A stretch of 64,000 bases of DNA from JAADHX01 sp964569385 (GTDB taxonomy: Bacteria; Actinomycetota; Acidimicrobiia; Acidimicrobiales; Poriferisodalaceae), in contig CAZMUM010000016.1 in assembly GCA_964569385.1 (NCBI GenBank), forward strand, positions 36,756 to 100,755, read 5' to 3'. Of this stretch, positions 32,461 to 41,615 are shown piece after piece; positions within the stretch are counted from its first letter, which is position 1, and each line of letters starts with the position of its first letter. Both the position numbers and the translations under genes were made by a program. The notes beneath the pieces were generated by a model. It was given only the letters and a program-made list of their open reading frames with translations, was not told where the DNA came from and did not search any database.

Positions 32461-33392
32461 GCCTCTTGTTTGGCTGCATAGGCCAGCGCGGCCTCACGTA
32501 CCCATGCGCCATTGTCGTGGGCTGCTTTGCGCACCAAGATTCGTTGGCGCGGAACCTCGCCATCGCCAACAACCATCCGAGCGAACTCTTCCCAATCGGG
32601 TTCGCCAAAGTCGTAGTGGCCTCGCTCGTCGTTCCACTTCAGCTCGGGGTCTGGCATTGTCAGGCCTAACACAGCCGCTTGGGGAACCGTCATGTCGACG
32701 AAGTTCTGCCGAAGCTCGTCGTTGGTGTATCGCTTGATGCCCCACGCCATGTTGCGCGAGTTGTGGGTCGAATCGGAATCGGGCGGACCGAACATCATCA
32801 CGCTTGGCCACCACCACCGATCGAGCGCATCTTGGGCCATGGCCTTTTGTTCGTCCGACCCCTCAGATAACGCGAGCATTATCTGGAAACCCTGCCGTTG
32901 ATGAAAGCTCTCCTCTTTACAGACCCGAACCATGGCTCGGCCGTACGGTCCGTAGGAGCAGCGGCATAAGGGAACCTGATTGGTAATCGCAGCCCCATCG
33001 ACCAGCCAACCAATAGCCCCACAATCGGCCCAGCTGAGAGTCGGATAGTTGAAGATGCTCGAGTACTTTTGCTTGCGGCTGTGGAGTAGATCAAGCAGGT
33101 CGCCTCGGTCGACCCCCAACGTCTCGGCCGCCCCGTACAGATATAGACCATGACCCGCTTCGTCCTGCACCTTGGCGGTAAGGATCGCCTTGCGGTGTAG
33201 CGACGGCGCCTTGGTTATCCATTCACCCTCTGGCTGCATCCCGATGATCTCGGAGTGCGCGTGTTGGGCAATCTGGCGAATCAGGGTTTTGCGATAGTCG
33301 TCTGGCATCCAGTCGTCGGATTCGATGCGTAGGTCGGCCTCTATGAGAGCGTCGAACTTCGCTTGTTGTTCTGACTGTTGTGTTGAATCCAT
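32448..33392 (-). CDS. paaA: Phenylacetyl-CoA epoxidase catalytic subunit PaaA
   Basis: The di-iron oxygenase subunit that epoxidises the ring of phenylacetyl-CoA. The 314-residue protein has the ferritin-like iron ligands: E..H around the AKVQDEAGHGLYLYGAAE segment and CKEESFHQRQGFQIM, both E-x2-H motifs. The C-terminal VPRQRILVRKAAHDNGAWVREAALAYA is typical. The start lies 8 bases after the paaZ stop. The full ABCDE oxygenase is present and in standard order. Confidence 0.96.
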   Translation of the reverse strand: MDSTQQSEQQAKFDALIEADLRIESDDWMPDDYRKTLIRQIAQHAHSEIIGMQPEGEWITKAPSLHRKAILTAKVQDEAGHGLYLYGAAETLGVDRGDLLDLLHSRKQKYSSIFNYPTLSWADCGAIGWLVDGAAITNQVPLCRCSYGPYGRAMVRVCKEESFHQRQGFQIMLALSEGSDEQKAMAQDALDRWWWPSVMMFGPPDSDSTHNSRNMAWGIKRYTNDELRQNFVDMTVPQAAVLGLTMPDPELKWNDERGHYDFGEPDWEEFARMVVGDGEVPRQRILVRKAAHDNGAWVREAALAYAAKQEAVVA

Positions 33393-33399
33393 CGGTGCC

Positions 33400-35424
33400 T
33401 CAGTTTTCCCGACAAGCGACCATGGTGAGAACGTCGTAGGCCGCTACCAACTCATCGTCTTGATTCATGACTTGAGTATCCCACCTCACTTCGCCGTAAC
33501 CAGCGCCGGCGCGGAGCGACTTCTCTTTGCACGTGAGATAGACCCGCAACTCGGCGCCGGGGTACGTCGGTGTTGCAAACCGAAGGTTGTCGAGCCCGTA
33601 GTTGGCCAACACCGGGCCAGGGTCTGGCCAGACGAATAGCCCTGCTGCGGCCGCGATCACGAGATATCCGTGAGCGACGCGGCCGTTGAATATGGGGCTG
33701 GCCTTGGCCGCCTCGTCGTCCATGTGGGCATAGAACTTGTCACCAGTGAGATCGGCGAACTGTTCGATGTCTTCGAGGGTGATGACGCGGCTCGGCGTTT
33801 CGAGGCTGTCGCCAATCTTTAGATCGTCGAAGTAGAGCTTGAACGGATGTCCGGCATCGTTGCGATTTGAGCCATTGACCCACCTACCGGTGATAGCAGT
33901 AAGCATGTCGGGCGAACCCTGTACCGCAGTGCGCGCCATGTAGTGCATGACCGACCGCATTCCTCCAAGTTCCTCACCTCCGCCAGCTCTTCCAGGGCCG
34001 CCGTGCACAAGCTGCGGCAGGGGCGAACCATGGCCTGTCGATGTTTCGCCGCAGCGTTCGTCGACAACATGGACCCGTCCGTGATGCGCCGCGATTCCGA
34101 GGGTAAGTTCGGCTGCCTCGGAGGTATCTGGAGTAAAGACCGAAGCAACGAGGCTGCCCTTGCCAAGAGCGGCAAGCTCGACGGCATCGTCGGCGCCGTT
34201 GTAGCCAATGATGGTTGCGACCGGTCCAAAGGCCTCAACCTCGTGCACCGCGCCAGCGCGGGAGTCGTTGGCGCGCAAGAGGGTTGGGGCTACGAAAGCA
34301 CCGAGTTCGGCATCGACATCGTGGAACTCACAAGCATCTACAACAACCTCGCCCGAAGCAGCTAGAGCGTCAATCGAACGGCGCACCTCGTTTCGTTGGG
34401 CCATGCTTACCAGCGGGCCCATCGCCGTATCCTTGTTGTCAGGGTCGCCGACACGGACTTGGCCCAACTTGTCGACGAGGGCCTGCTCGACGTCGTTAAC
34501 CATGGCCTTTGGCACCATAACCCGCCGGATAGCCGTGCATTTCTGGCCCGCCTTGCTGGTCATCTCCTTGACCACCTCGGAGGTGAACAGATCGAACTCA
34601 GCAGTTCCGGGCCCCGCGCTTTGACCAAGAATTGCTGCATTCAACGAGTCGGCTTCGACATTAAAAGGCACCGAGTTCTCGACGATGTTTGGGTGAACTC
34701 TAAGCAATCGAGCGGTGGCGGCCGAGCCTGTAAACGCGACGGCGTCCTGGCCGCTTAGATGGTCGAGCAGATCACCGGCACTGCCAGAAATCAACTGGAT
34801 TGCGCCTTCTGGGACCAGGCCGCTGTCGACGATGTCTCTGACCATGGCTTCGGTAAGGAACGCAGTTTGGCTAGCCGGTTTCACGATGGCGGGCATGCCG
34901 GCAAGCAGTGTCGGCGCGAGCTTTTCGAGCATTCCCCAGCAAGGGAAGTTGAAGGCGTTGATATGCACCGCAACGCCTCGCCGCGAGGTGATGATGTGGG
35001 TACCCAGAAACGAGCCGTCCCGGCTCAAGACCTCGGTGTTGCCATCGACCCAGACCTTGGCGTTTGGTAACTCGCGGCGGGCTTGACCCGAGTAGCTCAT
35101 GAGCACTCCGGCGCCGCCCTCGATGTCGATCCATGAGTCGGCGCGGGTGGCCCCGGTGGCGGTCGATAGTTCGTAGAGGTGATCGGTGTTGGCCAACAGG
35201 TGTTTGCCAAGGGCCCGGAGCATCGCGGCCCGCTCGTGGAACGTCATCTCGCGCAGGGCCGGACCCCCGACCGATCGGGCGTAGGAAGTCATCTCTTCGA
35301 AGTTGATGCCGGCAGCCGAGACCGTGGCTACCTCGACACCAGTTACTGCATGAACAACAGTGGCTCCCCCGTCGGCTGCGTGCCAGCGACCGGCAACGTA
35401 ACTCTCCACTGCGGGCGCGCTCAC
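33400..35424 (-). CDS. paaZ: Bifunctional PaaZ: oxepin-CoA hydrolase / semialdehyde dehydrogenase
   Basis: Opens the oxepin-CoA ring and oxidises the aldehyde. Residues about 10-520 are an aldehyde dehydrogenase: INAFNFPCWGMLEKL, the catalytic Glu in FNVEADSLNA and the Cys in KAGQKCTAIRRVMVP. Residues about 535-674 are an R-specific enoyl-CoA hydratase (MaoC type) with its Asp and His: DLTGDKFYAHMDDEAA and GRVAHGYLV. The GTG at 35424 has AAGG nine bases before it; a TTG at 35445 is also in frame. First gene of the minus-strand paa operon, divergent from a P450. Confidence 0.94.
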   Translation of the reverse strand: MSAPAVESYVAGRWHAADGGATVVHAVTGVEVATVSAAGINFEEMTSYARSVGGPALREMTFHERAAMLRALGKHLLANTDHLYELSTATGATRADSWIDIEGGAGVLMSYSGQARRELPNAKVWVDGNTEVLSRDGSFLGTHIITSRRGVAVHINAFNFPCWGMLEKLAPTLLAGMPAIVKPASQTAFLTEAMVRDIVDSGLVPEGAIQLISGSAGDLLDHLSGQDAVAFTGSAATARLLRVHPNIVENSVPFNVEADSLNAAILGQSAGPGTAEFDLFTSEVVKEMTSKAGQKCTAIRRVMVPKAMVNDVEQALVDKLGQVRVGDPDNKDTAMGPLVSMAQRNEVRRSIDALAASGEVVVDACEFHDVDAELGAFVAPTLLRANDSRAGAVHEVEAFGPVATIIGYNGADDAVELAALGKGSLVASVFTPDTSEAAELTLGIAAHHGRVHVVDERCGETSTGHGSPLPQLVHGGPGRAGGGEELGGMRSVMHYMARTAVQGSPDMLTAITGRWVNGSNRNDAGHPFKLYFDDLKIGDSLETPSRVITLEDIEQFADLTGDKFYAHMDDEAAKASPIFNGRVAHGYLVIAAAAGLFVWPDPGPVLANYGLDNLRFATPTYPGAELRVYLTCKEKSLRAGAGYGEVRWDTQVMNQDDELVAAYDVLTMVACREN

Positions 35425-35607
35425 CTGTCGCCGCCTTGGACACAAGCTCTGTGATGGTTAGCCATGTGTCTACTGACCCCCCGGCATTGGCTACAAATGC
35501 ACTGACTCTGTCTCACAATATAAACCTCTTCCGACATCCTCAAGGCCTTAGCCTTGCCGACCCTCAGCTATCGACGGGTGGCTGCTAGGTTCGCTCTCGG
35601 GAGCGCC

Positions 35608-36891
35608 ATGAGCGAGAGCAGGTATCACCAAGAGCGGTTGGAAAGACCGTCGGTACCACAGGGGTGTCCGGTGTTGCATGACTGGAGCCCACTGAACGAC
35701 GACTACCTCGCTGAGCCCTACAGCATTGCGGCTGCGCTTCGTGACGACTACGGAACGTTCTACGCCGAGTCGCTCGGGTATCTCGTAGTCACCGAGATCG
35801 AAGACATCGAAGCCATCTTCGCCGATCATGAGACCTTTGCTTCGGTGAACGTCCAGGATCCAGTGTTTCCACTGTCGGCCCAAGCGAAGGAGATCTTGTC
35901 GGCCGACGACTTCGACCCGGTAGCGGTGATGTCCAACCGGCCCGAACCTGATCACGGCAAAATTCGGGTTTATACGAGGGCTGGCTTCTCGAACAAACGC
36001 ATCAAGACCCTGGTTCCCTACATAAGGCGCCGAAGCCACGAACTAATCGACGAGATGTTGGCCGCTGGTTCTCCAGTCGAGTTTGTAGACGCCTTGGCGT
36101 TTCCGCTCCCGGGTGAAACCGTGTTTCGATTCATCGGGTTCCCCGAGAACGACGATGCCATGTTGAAGCAATGGTGCGGCGACCGGAAGGCATTCTCATG
36201 GGGCCGAACCGACGCCGACCAACAGGGCGAGATAGCCAACCAGATGCTGGCCTACTGGCGGTACTGTCGCGACTTCACGGCATCTAAGCGCGACAACCGG
36301 GGCGTCGATTTCGCTTCGGAACTCATCGATGCCCACGAAGCCAATCCCGACGACATGTCATATCGCGAAGTTGAGTCGGTGATCTATGGCTTGTCGTTCG
36401 CTGGTCACGAGGCAGTCACAGCGCTCATTTGCAACACGCTCCAGTGCTTGCTGCCTCGACGCGAGGTATGGCAGGAGATCTGTGCTGATCGGTCGCTCAT
36501 CCCGAACGCAATCGAGGAAGTTCTGCGCTTCAATTCGAGCCAAATCTCGTGGCGGAGGCTCACGACTCGAGACACCAAGGTTGCCGGCTACGACGTGCCA
36601 GCGGGCACCGCGATCTTGATGAACTTCGCGTCAGCCAATCGCCAGGCCGACCGCTGGGCCGACCCAGACACGTTCGACATCCACAGACCAAACGCCAACC
36701 GTCATATCTCGTTCGGCAAGGGGGTGCACTTCTGCCTCGGCGCCAAGTTCGCAAAGCTCGAAGTGCAACTGGTCACCGAAATTCTGGCCGAGCGCATTCC
36801 GTCACTTCGTCTTGTCGACAATCAGAGTTTCGACTACGTCCCCAACATCACATTCCGCGGTCCGACAGAACTCCAGGTGGCCTGGGACTAG
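35608..36891 (+). CDS. Cytochrome P450
   Basis: A soluble bacterial P450 of 427 residues. The heme-binding loop is FGKGVHFCLGAKFAKLEV, with the axial Cys in HFCLG. The ExxR of the K helix is in AIEEVLRFN, and the I-helix oxygen-activation site is FAGHEAVT, with Gly-His-Glu replacing the more common Gly-x-Asp/Glu-Thr order. A member of a broad family; the substrate is not evident. It is divergent from paaZ and separated by 184 bases, so it may use the same phenylacetate-related signal. The start at 35608 is chosen because it lies just before the first conserved block; the frame is open from 35554. Confidence 0.93.
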   Translation: MSESRYHQERLERPSVPQGCPVLHDWSPLNDDYLAEPYSIAAALRDDYGTFYAESLGYLVVTEIEDIEAIFADHETFASVNVQDPVFPLSAQAKEILSADDFDPVAVMSNRPEPDHGKIRVYTRAGFSNKRIKTLVPYIRRRSHELIDEMLAAGSPVEFVDALAFPLPGETVFRFIGFPENDDAMLKQWCGDRKAFSWGRTDADQQGEIANQMLAYWRYCRDFTASKRDNRGVDFASELIDAHEANPDDMSYREVESVIYGLSFAGHEAVTALICNTLQCLLPRREVWQEICADRSLIPNAIEEVLRFNSSQISWRRLTTRDTKVAGYDVPAGTAILMNFASANRQADRWADPDTFDIHRPNANRHISFGKGVHFCLGAKFAKLEVQLVTEILAERIPSLRLVDNQSFDYVPNITFRGPTELQVAWD

Positions 36892-36917
36892 TTGCGGGGC
36901 AACCCGTGCATCTGAAG

Positions 36918-37691
36918 CTATTCGCCGCTGAAGCTCGCCCGTCGTTTGTTCTGAAAGGCTGTGATTCCCTCGGCGTAGTCGGCAGTGCGGGCTGCGGCAC
37001 CTTGGGCCGCCGCTTCAGCGGCGAGCACACCGTCGAAGGTCGGATGTTCGTCTTCGATCCTCTGGACCAGCGATTTCGACAAAGCGAACGCTGTGGTGGG
37101 CCCACCGGCAATCTTCTCGGCCAATGAGCGCACGACTTCGCCAAGCTGCTCGTCTTCGACAGCTCTGTTGACTAACCCAACTGCGGCGGCTTCTGTGCCC
37201 GAAATGAGACGACCGGTGTAGATGAGCTCGAGCGCTCGATGAGACCCGACACGCTCGACGAGGTATCGGTGCCCACCGCTGTCAAGTACGGCACCGATGT
37301 TGGCGAACGGTGAGCCGACCTTGGCCGACTCAGCGACATAGACCAGGTCACACGCCAGGGCCAAGCCGAGCCCGACGCCTAACGCTGGTCCGTGTACCTG
37401 AGCGATTGTTGGAAACGAGATGGCGCGGATGGCCCGAAACAGTGGGTTGAACGAGTCGGTCAGAATCGCCTCTGCGTCTTCGGTCAGTGGCTCGGCACCC
37501 GCAAGGTCGCGACCGGCACAGAACCCCCGTCCTGCCCCCGAGATGACCATCGCTCGACTGTCGCTAGCGGCGACACTTCCGATTGCGCTCAGAAGTTCCG
37601 CGGCCATCTCTTCGTCGACGGAGTTGAGTTTTTCTGGCCGATTTAGGGTGAGGTACGCAACGCCTTTGGATTCGTCGATTTCAACTGCCAT
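36918..37691 (-). CDS. Enoyl-CoA hydratase/isomerase, possibly PaaG-type
   Basis: A crotonase of 257 residues with LNRPEKLNSVDEEM, the oxyanion segment ISGAGRGFCAGRDLAG (about 47-62), and the second oxyanion/active-site loop VHGPALGVGLGLALACDL. The catalytic loop reads FANIGAVLDSGGHRYLVERVG. PaaG (ring-epoxide isomerase) or PaaF-type hydratase is likely because it lies beside the paa cluster, although a P450 gene lies between. The sequence alone does not tell PaaG from a general crotonase. Confidence 0.85.
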   Translation of the reverse strand: MAVEIDESKGVAYLTLNRPEKLNSVDEEMAAELLSAIGSVAASDSRAMVISGAGRGFCAGRDLAGAEPLTEDAEAILTDSFNPLFRAIRAISFPTIAQVHGPALGVGLGLALACDLVYVAESAKVGSPFANIGAVLDSGGHRYLVERVGSHRALELIYTGRLISGTEAAAVGLVNRAVEDEQLGEVVRSLAEKIAGGPTTAFALSKSLVQRIEDEHPTFDGVLAAEAAAQGAAARTADYAEGITAFQNKRRASFSGE

Positions 37692-37748
37692 AACCAGGAG
37701 CCTAATTTGTGAAGCTTCCCCAGGCTGTCGGGACCCGAGCTTGGGGCA

Positions 37749-40601
37749 CTAGCTGAGGTCGCTCCCACAGATTACGAAGTCGACTGAGTTCGGGTTCGAC
37801 ACGTCGCCAGTCACTACCGAGTAGTGCAGGACACGCACAGGGCCAGCATTGACCACAGTGAAGGCGAGCTCGCCGAGCCCAGCCGGAGTCGGGCCGTAGA
37901 GGTCGTCGCCTACTTGCACGTAGACCTGCTCGTTCGGTTGACCAGGTGAGCTGTCGGGTTCGCTAGTGACGATGCGAATCAGCGATCCTGCTGCGGCATT
38001 TTGGCCAAGGTCCCATTGATCAATGGCACCAGTCCACATCAGTGGCCCAGAAATATTGGGTACGCATGCTGGTGGGGGCACTACCCCGGTGTAGTTGCTC
38101 GCGTCGATAGCGCTAACCGGCAAGAAGGTAAATCCTGAGAAGACCGGCAGGCCGGTCACACTGCCCACGTTCGTGTATTGACCCTCGGCGACGATTCCCG
38201 AAGCAGTGCACTCCCCTGTTGCGCCGACCGCGAGATCACCAATAGTGCAGATCTGACCGAGCTGGTCGTCGGTCACGACAACGTCGGTCAGGTTGATGTT
38301 GCCAACGTTACTAACGACATACGTCCAGGCGACCCCGTCGCCAACAACTAGGGAAACTCCGGGTGCGTCGTCAGCATCTTGGCCATTGGTGCCCTTCTCG
38401 ATGTTGATAGCGGGGTTGAAGCTACCGATGTGATGGCTTGGGTCGGCGTCGGCGATCTGTTGTTGTGGCACTCCCTGCACGGCAGGTGTGCCGACAACCG
38501 TTCCCAGATTGGTATATGGGCCAGGTTGCACAACCGACACAAGCTCGCACTGGTCCGATGCCCCTACCGCCAACGAATCGAGGGTGCACACTGCACCAAG
38601 TCTGTCGTCGGTCACGACGACGTCGACGAGGGGAACGTTTCCGAGGTTGGTGACCACATAGGTGAAGGTCACGGCACTGCCGCTAACTAGCTCCGGCCCG
38701 GGAGCGACATCGGCGTCGACACCGTTGGTGGCTTTCTCGATGTCGATTCCGGGGTTAACCGATCCGCTGTGGTGGCTCAAGTCGGTGTCTGAGACCGCGG
38801 GTAGAGGTATTCCGTTCAGCAACGGAGTACCCGTCGCGGTGCCGGAGTTGACGTACGGCCCTGGCACAACTGTGGCGACGGCGACGCACTGGTCGCTTGT
38901 TCCGACTGCCAAGAAAGTAATGCTGCAGATAGCACCAAGAACGTCGTCGCTAACCACGATATTGCTCAACGGAACGTTGCCAGTGTTAGTCACAACGTAG
39001 GTGAAGGTTGCATCAGTACCGCTGACGAGTTCGGGGCCGGGGGCAGCGTCAGCATCAACGCCGTTGGTGGCCTTTTCGATATCAATATTGGGGAAGACGG
39101 TTCCGCGGTGATTACTCGGATCGGTGTCAGATACCGAGTTGAGTTCGACGTTGTTGATAACCGGCACCCCGACGGCTGTTCCGAGGTTGGTGTATGGACC
39201 GGGTGCAACTGTCGTAGTTGCCTCGCATTGGGATGACGCGCCAACAGCGAGATCATCGATCGTGCAGACGGCTCCAAGATCATCGTCTGTCACGGCGATG
39301 TTGGTCAACGCAATGTTGCCGGTGTTTGTGACGACGTATGTGAATGTGGCAGTTGAACCACTTGTCAGGGTTGGTCCAGGCGCAAGGTCGGCGTCTTCGC
39401 CGTTCGTCGCCTTCTCAATATCGATTCCGGGATCATGGATGACCAGACCGGCATCGAGGTCAAGCGATGCGTCGCCTTGGGCGACCACGACGTTGGGCGT
39501 GATGCCAGTTGCAAGGTCGGCATCGCTGTCGGTTGACGATCCTGCGCCTTGTGTCGTGAACGAGGCCCCGGTCGGCAGGTTGAACCCGACGGCATAGGTT
39601 CCAGGTCGGACAATGAACTCATACAACCCGTTTGCGTCGGTTGTGGTGCTTTCGATGATCGCACCACCCGAATCAAGCAGATCGACATCGATTCCCTCAG
39701 CTGGCGGTTCACCAGAGTCCTGTTGGCCGTTGAGGTTATTGTCGATCCAGACGTAGTCGCCGATGCGGGCGTCGAGATCGACAGTGACAGAGCCGCCGCG
39801 GCTTGGAACGAAGTCTTCACCGATGCCAGCGTCTGAGAAGGAACCCATGAATGCGTTCACGCCGAAGTCGAGGCTGTCGTCCGCGAGTCCGAGCGTGGCA
39901 GCGAGTTGCGAAAAGTTGGCGATGGTCATCGTCAGTGCAGGCGACGCCGCCGACGGAGCGGCCGGCGCTCCGCCGTTGTGCGCTGGCAGGGGTGCACCGT
40001 AGGCGAGAGGAAGGAAGGGGACCGTGCTGAACCCAGACGAACTGTGCCGGGCAACCTGGAAGCTCGAGAGATCTCCGTCGGTGTTGACGCCGGCAATGAC
40101 GTCGAAGACGCCGTCTTGGTCGACATCGATGAGGATGGCGAAAGATTCGCCACTTGCGAAGTTGGGTTCGTCAAGGCCGCCGAGGGCGTTGAGAACCGGC
40201 CCGGTTGTGTCCGGATCGCCGTCGCCGTCGGCGTCTCCGGCGATTACGTAGGTGTCGATAGTTACGGTGAGCAAGTCAGTGGCGTCGTCGTAAACGACCA
40301 CGACTTGTTCGATGTCATAGCCGCTGATCCGGTCGGCCGGGAACTGCATGGGCATTCCGACGTCAATTCCTGAAGGGTCCGGGATCACTATCGCCGGGTT
40401 TGCCGTAGCGCTGAACGTGGGTGCCGCGGCTACAACCGGTGCGGCGCGTTCGATCGTCAGCCCGGCGATCTGGCCCTCTACTACGGGTGCGACAGCCTGA
40501 CCTGGAGTGCCTGTCGCGGCGGTGGCTACGGCGCCAACAGCGATTCCAGCAACGACGGAGCTTCGAACTAATAGACGCTTGAGTGGCGCGGCTGCCGACA
40601 T
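37749..40601 (-). CDS. Secreted surface protein with SdrD-type and four DUF11-like repeats
   Basis: A 950-residue exported protein with a signal peptide (about 1-30) in a Ser/Ala-rich start. Residues 60-275 are a beta-rich N-terminal domain (a calcium-type DADGDGDPDTTG at about 123-134). Residues 279-383 are an SdrD B-like domain (GDYVWIDNNLNGQQDSGEP). Residues 392-840 are four near-equal units of about 112 residues. Each begins IDIEKATNG.DAD.APG and carries TYVVTNTGN and a CTI..LAVGAS.QC pair. The C-terminal 110 residues (PACVPNISGPLMWTGAI) end in CGSDLS, with no LPxTG or membrane anchor. An extracellular adhesion or envelope role is likely. The ATG at 40601 follows GGGAG. Confidence 0.82.
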   Translation of the reverse strand: MSAAAPLKRLLVRSSVVAGIAVGAVATAATGTPGQAVAPVVEGQIAGLTIERAAPVVAAAPTFSATANPAIVIPDPSGIDVGMPMQFPADRISGYDIEQVVVVYDDATDLLTVTIDTYVIAGDADGDGDPDTTGPVLNALGGLDEPNFASGESFAILIDVDQDGVFDVIAGVNTDGDLSSFQVARHSSSGFSTVPFLPLAYGAPLPAHNGGAPAAPSAASPALTMTIANFSQLAATLGLADDSLDFGVNAFMGSFSDAGIGEDFVPSRGGSVTVDLDARIGDYVWIDNNLNGQQDSGEPPAEGIDVDLLDSGGAIIESTTTDANGLYEFIVRPGTYAVGFNLPTGASFTTQGAGSSTDSDADLATGITPNVVVAQGDASLDLDAGLVIHDPGIDIEKATNGEDADLAPGPTLTSGSTATFTYVVTNTGNIALTNIAVTDDDLGAVCTIDDLAVGASSQCEATTTVAPGPYTNLGTAVGVPVINNVELNSVSDTDPSNHRGTVFPNIDIEKATNGVDADAAPGPELVSGTDATFTYVVTNTGNVPLSNIVVSDDVLGAICSITFLAVGTSDQCVAVATVVPGPYVNSGTATGTPLLNGIPLPAVSDTDLSHHSGSVNPGIDIEKATNGVDADVAPGPELVSGSAVTFTYVVTNLGNVPLVDVVVTDDRLGAVCTLDSLAVGASDQCELVSVVQPGPYTNLGTVVGTPAVQGVPQQQIADADPSHHIGSFNPAINIEKGTNGQDADDAPGVSLVVGDGVAWTYVVSNVGNINLTDVVVTDDQLGQICTIGDLAVGATGECTASGIVAEGQYTNVGSVTGLPVFSGFTFLPVSAIDASNYTGVVPPPACVPNISGPLMWTGAIDQWDLGQNAAAGSLIRIVTSEPDSSPGQPNEQVYVQVGDDLYGPTPAGLGELAFTVVNAGPVRVLHYSVVTGDVSNPNSVDFVICGSDLS
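38082..39428 (-). repeat. Four tandem coding repeats of about 112 residues
   Basis: Within the surface protein, four units of 330-340 bp encode domains starting with IDIEKATNG or close variants (about residues 392, 503, 616 and 730). Conservation is strong at both the protein and DNA level for the first 20 residues, the middle cysteine pair and the end, pointing to recent expansion. Confidence 0.9.
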
Positions 40602-40667
40602 GATTGATCTCCCTACCGAGTTCCGAAGAGGTAGTCGGCGAGCGCCGGCCACCCTTGAGGAGGTGTC

Positions 40668-41516
40668 TTAGCCTGCGGCCGGTCGCGCCCTCGCCATAAA
40701 TGCCTCGACCGCATCGAGAACATCGGACACGAGCCAGATGCGATTTCGTTTCGCATCCGAGTTCTGATTGAGGATTCCCCAGGCTGCGAACCGATCTATT
40801 GCGTTCTGGGCTGCAACATCGGAAATCCCTAGGTCGGCAGCGACCGCTGTCGCAGTTATAGCGAGGTGGTTGGCGCAGTATTCGACTAGCGGCCAGACCG
40901 AAGAGTCAGACCTGGCGGTGATCACTTCGTTCCAAACGTCGAGGGCCGAATCGAGCTCTTCTGCGAGTTGTGATGCGTTTGTAATGGCGACAGCTGCTGC
41001 GTCTACGAACGTGGAGACGATCGGTTCGTTGTTCCCTTGTCCGACGCAGTCGACTGCGTCGGCGTGTCGCTTCGGGTCAGCGAGTAGGCCAGCCGACAGA
41101 GGCAGAACGAGTCGCCGAGTGATCCCTAGGTTTCGAAGTGACCGTTGGTCGATCAGCCGAGTGGCCATCCCATTGGTATTTGGACGCGAGATCGTCCGTT
41201 GCGCATGCGAAATCGCCAGCTGAACCATTCCTCCCGCTTCGGGTCGGATCGCTTCATGACCCAACGCCTCGATGGCCAAGATCTGGTCGGCAATACGTTC
41301 CGAGACCGGTTTCTTGACCCGCCGCGACCCTGGCGAGTGTTCGGCGACCGCGACTGAGCTGATTGGCTCGCTCAACCCGGCCATCTCGGCAGAACTGATC
41401 GCTTCGGTTCGAGCCAATATCGGCGCAATCCAGCCCAAAGTGGCTCCAGTCCGTTCGTCGAATCGAGCGATCTCCGCCTCGATCCAAGCAACCAAAGGGG
41501 TCCGGTGACTAGCCAT
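40668..41516 (-). CDS. Fic-like protein with degenerate active-site motif
   Basis: The 282-residue protein resembles the Fic family over its ends. The N-terminal IAPILARTEAISSAEMAGLSEPIS matches the Fic_N region. The C-terminal 120 residues have LSAGLLADPKRHADA and an AATVAADLGISDVAAQNAIDR winged-helix end. The catalytic HPFxxGNGR motif is not present: at the matching place the sequence reads RPNTNGMATRLI, without the His and Arg. The inhibitory S/TxxxEG motif is also altered. It therefore probably cannot AMPylate, though it may act through the HTH. The ATG at 41516 starts close to a small AT-rich palindrome (ATATGCATAT, 41525-41534). Confidence 0.68.
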   Translation of the reverse strand: MASHRTPLVAWIEAEIARFDERTGATLGWIAPILARTEAISSAEMAGLSEPISSVAVAEHSPGSRRVKKPVSERIADQILAIEALGHEAIRPEAGGMVQLAISHAQRTISRPNTNGMATRLIDQRSLRNLGITRRLVLPLSAGLLADPKRHADAVDCVGQGNNEPIVSTFVDAAAVAITNASQLAEELDSALDVWNEVITARSDSSVWPLVEYCANHLAITATAVAADLGISDVAAQNAIDRFAAWGILNQNSDAKRNRIWLVSDVLDAVEAFMARARPAAG

Positions 41517-41615
41517 ACCGAAGAATATGCATATATCCTTTGTTATGCGTCGGATGGGGTCGAAATAGCTCGCCAGCGATAGGCATGCGCCTATTGAACC
41601 TCGTAGGGTCGCGCC

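Noticed and set aside
38082..39428. Regularly spaced repeats considered as CRISPR
   Set aside because: The units are about 335 bp, in frame, and encode similar protein domains; no short repeat-spacer pattern exists.
41525..41534. 10-bp palindrome ATATGCATAT upstream of the Fic-like gene
   Set aside because: Too short and AT-rich to claim as an operator on its own.
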